Below, in pieces: positions 52,073-60,200 of a DNA stretch of 64,000 nt. The stretch comes from Lachnospiraceae bacterium. Lineage in GTDB: Bacteria; Bacillota; Clostridia; Lachnospirales; Lachnospiraceae. How positions within the stretch are numbered: position 1 is the stretch's first letter; every line of letters starts with the position of its first letter. The stretch spans positions 242,839 to 306,838 of the forward strand of contig JAAUZE010000003.1 in the NCBI GenBank assembly GCA_014804755.1, read 5' to 3'. The translations under genes were made by a program, and so were the position numbers. The notes beneath the pieces were generated by a model. That model worked only from the letters and a program-made list of their open reading frames with translations, was not told the origin of the DNA and did not search any database.

Positions 52073-52723
52073 ATGAATATCGGAGAAGTGATCAGGAGCA
52101 AGCGTCAAGAAAAGAACCTCACACAGGCAGAATTGGCAGAACGACTGAAAGTGACACCCCAGGCCGTGTCGAGATGGGAGATGGGCATTTCCTATCCGGA
52201 TATTGCTATGGTGCCTAAGATTTCAGAGGTTCTGCGGGTGACCGCCGATGAACTGCTTGGCATCAGGCTGTCAAATGAGAACCTGAAACCCGGAGAGGAA
52301 AATGGCAATACTGACGTCTTAAATCAGGATCAGGTGGACAGTATCTTTGACTATATTCCGGAAGCTGTATCAGGAAAAAGCAAAAGAGTCTTGGTTGTCG
52401 ATGATGCAGACTTTATGAGAATGATGCTGGAGGATATGCTGACGCATCAGGGGCATATCGTTTTGCAGGCAAAAAACGGGCAGGAGTGCCTAAAACGATT
52501 GCGGGACGAGGCTGTGGATGTATGTGTGCTTGACATCTGCATGCCGGGTATGGATGGGATAGAAGTCTTAAGAAGGATAAAAGAGGAGCAGCCCGGATTA
52601 AGGGTCGTGATGATTTCGGCAATGTCTCAGGAAAGCAATGTGAAACAGGCATTGCAGCTCGGAGCGGATGCGTTTGTTGTGAAACCGTTTCAGGGGCAGA
52701 GCCTGATAGAGCGGATTGGATAG
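52073..52723 (+). CDS. Xre-type HTH fused to a CheY-like receiver domain
   Basis: 216 residues. N-terminal Xre helix-turn-helix (IRSKRQEKNLTQAELAERLKVTPQAVSRWEMGISYPDIAMVPKISEVLRVTADELLG), an about 40-residue linker, then a complete receiver domain: acidic pair VDDADFM, phospho-acceptor D154 in CVLDICMPGMDGI, Ser in MISAMSQ, Lys in FVVKPFQG. Response regulators usually have the receiver first; HTH-first is unusual. No histidine kinase gene is in view. Its last 16 codons plus terminator are repeated at 54135-54252. GCGGAGGAG upstream. Confidence 0.9.
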   Translation: MNIGEVIRSKRQEKNLTQAELAERLKVTPQAVSRWEMGISYPDIAMVPKISEVLRVTADELLGIRLSNENLKPGEENGNTDVLNQDQVDSIFDYIPEAVSGKSKRVLVVDDADFMRMMLEDMLTHQGHIVLQAKNGQECLKRLRDEAVDVCVLDICMPGMDGIEVLRRIKEEQPGLRVVMISAMSQESNVKQALQLGADAFVVKPFQGQSLIERIG

Positions 52724-52791
52724 GGAATGGGAACAGTTTTGTCCCAGTGCTGCGGTTAGCAGCACTGGGACATTTTTGTGGAGTGGTATCA
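52673..52791 (+). repeat. About 119-bp direct repeat, copy 1 (receiver-gene 3' end and terminator)
   Basis: From TTTGTTGTGAAACCG in the receiver gene through GTGGTATCA. The second copy is at 54135-54252 with about a dozen differences. Confidence 0.85.
52738..52778 (+). terminator. Terminator of the HTH-receiver gene
   Basis: GTCCCAGTGCTGC and GCAGCACTGGGAC form a 13-bp stem with a 5-base loop (GGTTA), followed by ATTTTT. A strong intrinsic terminator; repeated with the direct repeat at 54196-54238. Confidence 0.9.
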
Positions 52792-52988
52792 ATCTATTTG
52801 CATAAGGAGGAACAGAAAGAAGTTTTGGCAATGTTATTGAGTGCAGATGGGTGGGATGATATAATTCTTTTGAAATTAGAGGATATGGGTGTAATCAATG
52901 GTCTACTTTAGAGAACGGAATTGACAAGTTAAGTTACAATCTAAAAATAAAGAATATATTTGCACAATTTTTAGAGGGGGGAAATCAG
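52792..52988 (+). promoter_or_regulatory. Region before the cyclase-like gene
   Basis: TTGACA near 52920 may be a -35 but no good -10 follows at 17 bases. An in-frame tail (EVLAMLLSADGWDDIILLKLEDM and stop near 52910) may be gene debris; no start is seen. AGAGGGGGG precedes the next ATG. Confidence 0.35.
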
Positions 52989-54128
52989 ATGTTTAATAAG
53001 CACGATTTAACAAGAAATGGATGTATGTTGACAGGAAGCTTTGCAAAATGTGGATATGACTGGTGGTGGCATTCGTTTACAGCGATTAATGAAGAGACCG
53101 GGGAAGAAAAGCCCTTTTTTGTAGAGTTTTTTCTATGTAATCCGGCGCTTGCAGAGGAAAAGCCTGTATTGGGGCAGCTTCCCGCAAATAAAGAGTCGGG
53201 GAAAAGACCATCGTATCTGATGATAAAGGCCGGATGCTGGGGAAGAGACCATAGGCAGATTCACCGTTTTTTCTCATGGAAGAAAATTGAGGTACAGAAA
53301 TCAGCACCATTTTTTGTGAGGGCGGAGGACTGTTTTGTATCTGATACGGAACTTCGTGGAAAAGTCAGAATGACGGAGAATGAGTTAGATGAGCATCCGG
53401 AGTATCTGTGCGATGCAGGTACGATGGAATGGAATCTTAGGATGGATAAGAAGATTGCCTTCAACGTGGGATATGGTGCAGGCAGGTTCTTTCGGGCATT
53501 AAAAGCCTTTGAGATGTATTGGCATGCAGAGGGAATGAAGACTGCCTACTGTGGAACTGTGATGCTGGACGGGGTGAGGTACAGAGTGATGCCGAAGACT
53601 TCATATGGTTATGCAGATAAGAACTGGGGGAGTGGATTTACTAGTCCTTGGATTTGGCTTTCGTCGAATCATATGATCAGCAATATCACGCATAAAAAGC
53701 TTGAGGACAGCGTTTTTGATATTGGAGGAGGCAGGCCGAAGATATTTTTCGTGCCGCTGGAACGACAGCTTTTGTCAGCTTTTTGGTACGAAGGGAAAGA
53801 ATACGAATTCAATTTTTCTAAATTTTGGACGGGGACAAAGACAAAGTTTGCTTGTCGGGAGTCGGAGGAAGAAATCATTTGGCGAATCATACAGGAGAAT
53901 CGAAAAGCAATTTTGAAAGTCAAGGTACAATGCAGGAAAAGTGACATGCTATTTGTCAATTATGAAGCACCAGATGGATCAAAACGCCATAACCGGCTAT
54001 GGAATGGCGGCAATGGCACAGGAAGAATTCTTCTTTATGAAAAATTGGATGGTAAAAAGAAATTAGTGGACGATATTACTGTTTCTCATATTGGGTGTGA
54101 ATACGGAGAATATGACAGCGAGAGATGA
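52989..54128 (+). CDS. Tocopherol-cyclase-like family protein
   Basis: 379 residues, beginning MFNKHDLTRNGCMLTGSFAKCGYDWWWHSF; WHAEGMKTAYCGTVMLDGVRYRVMP, SYGYADKNWGSGFTSPWIWLSS and FDIGGGRPKIFF are recurrent in the bacterial proteins grouped with tocopherol cyclase, a lipocalin-like two-barrel fold. Anaerobic Firmicutes make no tocopherol, so the function is unknown; lipid or hydrophobe binding is plausible. It lies between two copies of the receiver-gene 3' end. Confidence 0.75.
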   Translation: MFNKHDLTRNGCMLTGSFAKCGYDWWWHSFTAINEETGEEKPFFVEFFLCNPALAEEKPVLGQLPANKESGKRPSYLMIKAGCWGRDHRQIHRFFSWKKIEVQKSAPFFVRAEDCFVSDTELRGKVRMTENELDEHPEYLCDAGTMEWNLRMDKKIAFNVGYGAGRFFRALKAFEMYWHAEGMKTAYCGTVMLDGVRYRVMPKTSYGYADKNWGSGFTSPWIWLSSNHMISNITHKKLEDSVFDIGGGRPKIFFVPLERQLLSAFWYEGKEYEFNFSKFWTGTKTKFACRESEEEIIWRIIQENRKAILKVKVQCRKSDMLFVNYEAPDGSKRHNRLWNGGNGTGRILLYEKLDGKKKLVDDITVSHIGCEYGEYDSER

Positions 54129-54134
54129 TATACT

Positions 54135-54252
54135 TTTGTTGTGAAACCGTTTCAGGGGCAGAGTCTGATCGATCGGCTTGGATAGTGAAGGGGACAGTTT
54201 TGCCCCAGTGCTGCGGTTAGCAGCACTAGGACATTTTTATGGAATGGTATCA
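54135..54252 (+). repeat. About 118-bp direct repeat, copy 2 (receiver-gene relic with terminator)
   Basis: Reads FVVKPFQGQSLIDRLG and stop in frame: the last codons of a receiver gene related to, but not identical with, the one at 52073. The changes E to D and I to L are conservative, so this is the tail of a lost paralogue rather than a fresh copy. Includes a second hairpin (AGTGCTGC/GCAGCACT) and ends at the thiT stop codon. Confidence 0.85.
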
Positions 54253-54942
54253 CAAGTTTTCCCTCGCCAGTGTCCGCACCCTTTTCATGGCGTCCGATAC
54301 CGCCGGAATGGCAAGCAGGATGAGTGTGACAATGACTTCCGGAACGATGTAAGTGGCATTGTAGCCAAGCGAATACACAATGATGCCGATCGGTGACTGA
54401 TCGGATGCGTAAGCGCCAAAAAACAGCACGCCTGAAAGAAAGGCAAATACATAGCGGACGAATACGCCGACCACATAGCCGATGAGTAATCCGTGTTTCC
54501 GGTTACAGAAGAAACCGGATAAGCCGAGCGCGCCGAACGCGAGCGGATAATCGACGAGAAGCTGGAGCGGCGTGTAGAAGACCGGATCAAGGACAAATTG
54601 CAGCAGACCGTATGCAAATCCGGTCATCAGACCGGCAGCCGCGCCGTACCAGTAGCCGATCAAAACAATGAAAAGCATGCTGAACAGCGTGACAGAGCCG
54701 CCGAACGGCAGTCTCGCAAATTTGATCTCCGAGGTGACGATGGCAAGCGCCATGGCAACGCCGGAAAAGACGAGCTGCTTCGTCGCAAGACGGACGCTGC
54801 GTACTTTTTTTTGCAAAAAAAGAACGGAACATACGATGAGCAGTGCGATCAGGATGACAACCGTGACGATTCCGGCGGCCGTCAGTTCAAATACAGGCTC
54901 ATCCCAACTGTTGACGGTTGGTGTGGAAAAAAAATTTGACAT
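54250..54942 (-). CDS. thiT: Energy-coupled thiamine transporter ThiT (S component)
   Basis: 230 residues, with six membrane helices of ThiT plus an extra N-terminal helix. SEIKFARLPFGGSVTLFSMLFIVLIGYWYG and LDPVFYTPLQLLVDYPLAFGALGLSG are ThiT hallmarks of thiamine binding. A TPP riboswitch precedes it. It needs the shared ECF energy module, not encoded here. AGGAGG ribosome site. Confidence 0.95.
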   Translation of the reverse strand: MSNFFSTPTVNSWDEPVFELTAAGIVTVVILIALLIVCSVLFLQKKVRSVRLATKQLVFSGVAMALAIVTSEIKFARLPFGGSVTLFSMLFIVLIGYWYGAAAGLMTGFAYGLLQFVLDPVFYTPLQLLVDYPLAFGALGLSGFFCNRKHGLLIGYVVGVFVRYVFAFLSGVLFFGAYASDQSPIGIIVYSLGYNATYIVPEVIVTLILLAIPAVSDAMKRVRTLARENL

Positions 54943-55019
54943 AAAAAATCCTCCTTGTCTGTGGGCAAAGAGGGGCTTGTGTGGTAAGATAACAGAAATG
55001 AAAAAATCCTGTTGTTCTT

Positions 55020-55114
55020 AGCCGCTTCCCTACGTCGGTACTAACCGAATCAGGTGATGAGGGTTAGAGCGGGAATTGGATTCCGTGCTCAATCTCAGCG
55101 AAAGCTCCCCTAGC
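55020..55114 (-). promoter_or_regulatory. TPP riboswitch (THI element) upstream of thiT
   Basis: On the minus strand it reads GGGGAGC...GCTGAGA, a variable arm, ACCCT and ACCTGATTCGGTTAGTACC, then GACGTAGGGAAGCG, the conserved thi-box core. It is about 80 bases from the thiT start, so thiamine pyrophosphate should shut off expression. Confidence 0.95.
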
Positions 55115-55223
55115 GCATAATATGTGACGGGCTGCTGACCACATGAGATATGGATGTTATGTATGCAGCAGTCTTTAGTAAGCATACAGAGTTTTTTTTG
55201 GGATGTCAACTTATTTTGAATAT

Positions 55224-55250
55224 CGGGCAATTGTAAAACGCAATTACCCG
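55224..55250. repeat. Short hairpin resembling collapsed MITE ends
   Basis: CGGGCAATTGTAAAACGC matches the left end of the 7216-7417 element (17 of 18 with the bases next to it) and is followed at once by GCAATTACCCG, like that element's right end. It may be an internal-deletion derivative. Confidence 0.45.
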
Positions 55251-55276
55251 GTTTAGAAAATCAGAAAGGAAACAAT

Positions 55277-56014
55277 ATGATCTCAAAACTTTTATTTGAT
55301 CTGGACGGGACATTGACAGACCCGAAGGAGGGTATATGCAGGTCCGTGCAGTATGCGCTGCATGCATTCGGCATCGAGGAGCCGGATATCGATAAGCTGG
55401 AGCCGTTTATCGGACCGCCGCTCATGGACAGCTTCATGGAGTTTTACGGCATGTCAAAGGAGCGTGCGGCAGAGGCAATTGATAAATACCGCGAACGATT
55501 TTCGGTGACGGGATGGTCTGAGAATATCGTGTACGAGGGCGTGCCGCACATGCTGAAAAGCCTGCGTGACGCGGGATATGTGCTGGCAGTCGCCTCAAGC
55601 AAGCCGACGGTGTTCGTGGAGCGGATCTTAGCGCATTTCGGTCTGCGGGATGCCTTTTCGGTCGTAGTCGGCAGCGAATTGGACGGCAGACGGACGAGTA
55701 AGGATGAGGTGATCGGAGAGGCGCTGCGGCAGCTCTTTTCAGAGCAGGGAGATGAAGATCTTCTCATGATCGGAGACCGGAAATTTGATGTGGAGGGCGC
55801 GCATGCGCTCGGGATACGCTGCGTGGGCGTGACCTATGGTTATGCGCAGCCGGGTGAGCTTACAGAGGCGCAGGCGGATTTTCTTGCGGATTCACCGGAT
55901 AAGCTGTTAGAGCTGCTTTTGGAACTGCGGGAGACGGACGATGCTAGCCTGTGCGCTGTGGAGGAAAAGTGCGGCGGGGAACGGGAGACGAAAGGCGGAA
56001 CAAGCCATGCATGA
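55277..56014 (+). CDS. HAD-family phosphatase (phosphoglycolate phosphatase-like)
   Basis: 245 residues: motif I LFDLDGTLTDPKEG, motif II VASSKPTVF, motif III Lys in RTSKDEVIGEAL, motif IV MIGDRKFDVEGAHALGIRCVGVTYGYA, the Gph-type order. The last 25 residues past the fold are extra. The end overlaps the next start by 8 bases. AGAAAGGAAACA upstream. Confidence 0.9.
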   Translation: MISKLLFDLDGTLTDPKEGICRSVQYALHAFGIEEPDIDKLEPFIGPPLMDSFMEFYGMSKERAAEAIDKYRERFSVTGWSENIVYEGVPHMLKSLRDAGYVLAVASSKPTVFVERILAHFGLRDAFSVVVGSELDGRRTSKDEVIGEALRQLFSEQGDEDLLMIGDRKFDVEGAHALGIRCVGVTYGYAQPGELTEAQADFLADSPDKLLELLLELRETDDASLCAVEEKCGGERETKGGTSHA

Positions 56015-56936
56015 CACACAGAAGACAACGCTGCAATACGTGGCGGATGTATGCTTCCCAATCGCGCTCTACTATGTCGTCAGCAATATTGCCCTGTATG
56101 TGATCAACTTCATCGTGCAATATGTGGCGGAACGCTTCTTTGCGGATGGTACGGCATGGGTGATACGAAATGCCGCCGCGCTTCAGGTGGCCGACAATGC
56201 CGCCGCCATGTGTCTTGGTTTTTTCTGTGTGCGCAGGGCGTTCCTCTCAGAGACGGCGGCTGGCGGGGAGCCGGTGCTTGTCGCGCCGCGCAGGGTGGCG
56301 GCGGGATGGCTGCTTGAAGGAGCGCAGAAGCGAAAAAAAGACTGGTTCTGGTATATTCCCTTGCTCCTATCCGGCACGGGTGCGGCGCTTGCCCTTAATT
56401 TTCTGGCCGGAATCATACAGGCGGCATCGCGCGACGCCGCGTATGTGCAAGTGGCGAAGACACAGTATGCCGTTCCGCTTTTGTTGGGGCTCATCGCCTA
56501 CGGAATTGTCTCGCCGATCGTGGAAGAGGGCGTATTCCGGGGGATTTTGTACTTAAAATGCAGACGCTATTTCGGACGGCGGCTGCCGGCCGCGCTGCTT
56601 TCTGCGCTGCTGTTCGGCATCCTGCACGGGAATATGGTGCAGGGCGTGTACGGCTTTGTGATGGGAATGATCATGATCTGGTTTTATGAGCGCTATGACA
56701 GCTTTCTTGCGCCCGTGATTGTCCATGCCGCGTCGAATATCAGCGTATTTCTCATAAGCTTTGCAAACGGGGGGCGCTTTGACGGCAGCTCCGGGGGCAG
56801 TGTAGGAGACGACGGCGCTTTTGGCAGTACAAGTACGACGGTGATCTGGTGCGTTGTCTGTGCAGCAGTTTCGGTTTTTAGTGCATTATTTATCGTAAAA
56901 TGGAAAAAGAGGACTGCTGCAGAAGAAAAAAGTTGA
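56007..56936 (+). CDS. CPBP-family intramembrane metalloprotease
   Basis: About 309 residues from the ATG inside the HAD stop (ATG at 56007). Eight membrane segments; the CPBP motifs are VEEGVFRGILYL (EExxxR), LFGILHGNMVQG (FxxxH) and HAASNISVF (HxxxN). Members include CAAX-type proteases, often near bacteriocin or regulator genes. Ribosome site AAAGGCGG. The substrate is unknown. Confidence 0.9.
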   Translation: MHDTQKTTLQYVADVCFPIALYYVVSNIALYVINFIVQYVAERFFADGTAWVIRNAAALQVADNAAAMCLGFFCVRRAFLSETAAGGEPVLVAPRRVAAGWLLEGAQKRKKDWFWYIPLLLSGTGAALALNFLAGIIQAASRDAAYVQVAKTQYAVPLLLGLIAYGIVSPIVEEGVFRGILYLKCRRYFGRRLPAALLSALLFGILHGNMVQGVYGFVMGMIMIWFYERYDSFLAPVIVHAASNISVFLISFANGGRFDGSSGGSVGDDGAFGSTSTTVIWCVVCAAVSVFSALFIVKWKKRTAAEEKS

Positions 56937-56995
56937 AATTATTTTTGATGTAAATTGTGTACTGCTTTTTGAAAATGAAAATGGGAGAAACCGTG

Positions 56996-57037
56996 AAAAG
57001 AGGCAGATTTGCAGGGAATGCAGGTATGCCTCTTTTT
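56996..57037 (+). terminator. Terminator after the CPBP gene
   Basis: AAAAGAGGCA and TGCCTCTTTT form a 10-bp stem around a 21-base loop, ending in T5. The stretch 56937-57241 holds no gene: this terminator, AT-rich sequence and the gltB promoter. Confidence 0.8.
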
Positions 57038-57141
57038 GTTGCGCAGATGATGTGAATAAGAATAATTTGCATTATATTCAGAAATTAAGTTTACATAATT
57101 ATTTATTAACAAACAATCAGACAATTTAAAAAAATATGTGG

Positions 57142-57170
57142 TTTACAAGAAATGATGCTGGGTGTATACT
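57142..57170 (+). promoter_or_regulatory. Promoter of gltBD
   Basis: -35 TTTACA (57142-57147), 17-base spacer, -10 TATACT (57165-57170). A palindrome GTATAATTGTATAC follows near 57195 in the untranslated leader and may be an operator. AAAGGAGACAGCCT precedes the ATG. Confidence 0.75.
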
Positions 57171-57241
57171 GAAAGTCGATGAGAAGTATTATTGTATAAT
57201 TGTATACAATCATAAAATAAATCACGTAAAGGAGACAGCCT

Positions 57242-60200
57242 ATGTTTGACGTAAAACAAGACGTGCCGCAGGCGCCGCTCTACGATCCGGCATTTGAGCA
57301 TGACAACTGCGGTATCGGCGCAATCGTGAATATTAAAGGAAGAAAGAGCCGCTCCACGGTCGAGCATGCGCTCAGCATTGTGGAGAATTTAGAGCATCGT
57401 GCGGGAAAAGACGCCGAGGGAAAAACGGGAGACGGCGTCGGCATTCTCACGCAGATCTCGCACCGTTTTTTTGCGCGTGTAGCGAAGGAGGCGGGCATTT
57501 CCCTTGGCGGGGAAAGAGAATACGGCATCGGCATGTTCTTTTTTCCGCAGGATGAATTGAAGCGCAATCAGGCGAAGAAAATGTTTGAGATCATCGTACA
57601 GAAGGAGGGGTTACATTTCTTAGGCTGGAGAGAGGTGCCGACCGTTCCGACAGTGCTCGGTCACAAGGCGCTCTCCTGTATGCCTCATATCATGCAGGCG
57701 TTTGTGGAAAAGCCCTCGCAGGTGGAAAAAGGACTTGCGTTTGACCGTATGCTTTATATCGTAAGAAGGGTGTTTGAACAGTCCTCGGACGACACCTATG
57801 TCGTATCCTTGTCGAGCAGAACGATCGTCTATAAGGGCATGTTCCTTGTCGGGCAGCTCCGTACGTTTTTTTCCGATTTGCAGAGTGCGGATTATGAGTC
57901 GGCGATCGCAATCGTGCACTCGCGCTTTTCTACGAACACGAATCCGAGCTGGGAGAGAGCGCATCCGAACCGCTTTATCGTACATAACGGCGAGATCAAC
58001 ACGATCCGCGGCAATGCCGACAGAATGCTCGCGCGGGAAGAGAATATGGAGTCCGACCACTTAACGGGCGAGTTTTATAAGGTGCTGCCCGTCATCAACG
58101 CGCAGGGTTCCGATTCCGCCATGTTAGACAATACGCTGGAATTTTTGGTGATGTCCGGCATGGACCTGCCGCTTGCGGTCATGATCACGATTCCGGAGCC
58201 GTGGGCAAACAATAAATCCATGTCCCAGCGGAAAAAAGACTTCTATGAATATTATTCCACGATGATGGAGCCGTGGGACGGTCCCGCGTCCATTCTTTTT
58301 TCGGACGGAGATATGATGGGAGCCGTGTTAGACCGGAACGGTCTGCGCCCGTCGAGATATTACATTACGGATGACGACCAGCTCATTCTTTCCTCCGAAG
58401 TCGGCGTGCTGCCGTTAAGCCCGACGAAGATCGTGAAAAAAGAACGGCTTCGTCCCGGCAAAATGCTGTTGGTCGATACGGTAAGGGGCGAGGTCATTGA
58501 CGATGACCACTTAAAGGAAATGTATGCAAAGCGCCAGCCCTACGGCGAGTGGCTTGACAACAATTTGGTTGAACTGCATGACTTAAAAATTCCGAACGAG
58601 TGCGTGCCGCAGTTTTCCGACGAGGAGCGGGAGCGCATGCAGAAGGCGTTCGGCTATACCTATGAGGAGTTAAAGGAGAGCATTCTGCCGATGGCGAAAA
58701 ACGGCTCCGAGCCGATCGCGGCGATGGGAACGGACATTCCGATTCCGGTGCTGTCCCATTCGCATCAGCCGCTGTTCCACTATTTTAAGCAGCTTTTTGC
58801 CCAGGTGACGAATCCGCCCATTGACGCGATCCGCGAGGAGATCGTTACCTCGACGAACGTCTATGTCGGCACGGACGGCAACCTGTTGGAGGAGACGCCG
58901 AAAAACTGTAATGTGTTAAAGATCAACAATCCGATCCTGACGAACACGGATATGCTCAAGATCAAGCATATGAAACGCGAAGGCTTCAAGATTGAGGTTG
59001 TTCCGATCACCTATTATAAGAATACGAGCTTAGAGAAGGCGATCGACCGCCTGTTTCTCGCCGTGGACAGAGCGTATCGGGACGGCGTCAACATCATGAT
59101 CCTGTCCGACCGCGGCGTGGATGAAAACCATGTGGCAATTCCGTCTCTGCTTGCGGTATCGGCATTGCAGCAGCATTTGGTCGAGACGAAAAAAAGAACA
59201 AGCGTTGCGATCATCTTAGAATCGGCCGAGCCGCGCGAGGTGCATCATTTTGCGACGCTCTTAGGCTTCGGCGCGAGCGCAATCAATCCGTATCTGGCGC
59301 AGGAGTCCATTCAGGAGCTGATCGACCGTAAGATGCTGCACAAAGATTACTATGCGGCGGTGGACGATTACAATAAAGCGGTGCTGATTGGCATTGTCAA
59401 AATTGCCAGTAAGATGGGTATTTCAACAATCCAGTCCTATCAGGGCAGCAAGATTTTTGAGGCGATCGGCATTGACGAAAATGTGATCAATAAATATTTT
59501 AAGAACACGGTATGTCGTGTGGGCGGTATCACGATCCGGGATATTGAAAAGCAGGTGGATGAGCTTCACTCCATGGCATTTGATACGCTCGGTCTTTCCA
59601 ACGACTTAACGCTGGACAGCCCGGGGCGGCATAAGGCGCGCAGCGGCGCCGAGCAGCATATGTACAATCCGGCGACGATTCATATGCTGCAGGAATCCAC
59701 GAAGCGCGGCGATTATGAAATGTTCAAGCAATATACGGCAATGGTCGATGATGAGAACAATATCCGCAACCTGCGCGGGCTGATGGATTTTAATTTCCCG
59801 AAAAAAGCAGTTCCGATCGATGAGGTGGAAAGTGTGGAGCATATCGTGACGCGCTTTAAGACCGGCGCGATGTCCTACGGTTCCATTTCCAAGGAGGCGC
59901 ACGAGACGCTGGCGATCGCGATGAACCGCTTAAACGGAAAGTCCAATACCGGAGAGGGCGGCGAGGATATCGAACGCTTGAGCATCGGAGCGGACGGATT
60001 GAATAAATGCTCCGCGATCAAGCAGGTTGCGTCGGGACGGTTCGGTGTGACGAGCCGGTATCTCGTCAGCGCAAAAGAAATACAGATCAAGATGGCGCAG
60101 GGAGCGAAGCCCGGAGAGGGCGGACATCTTCCTGCCGGAAAGGTATATCCGTGGATCGCTAAGACGAGACATTCCACGCCCGGCGTAGGCTTGATTTCGC

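Noticed and set aside
56937..57241. A T-box or other riboswitch before gltB
   Set aside because: No T-box (TGGNACCGCG) or known aptamer core is visible; only a terminator, promoter and small palindrome.
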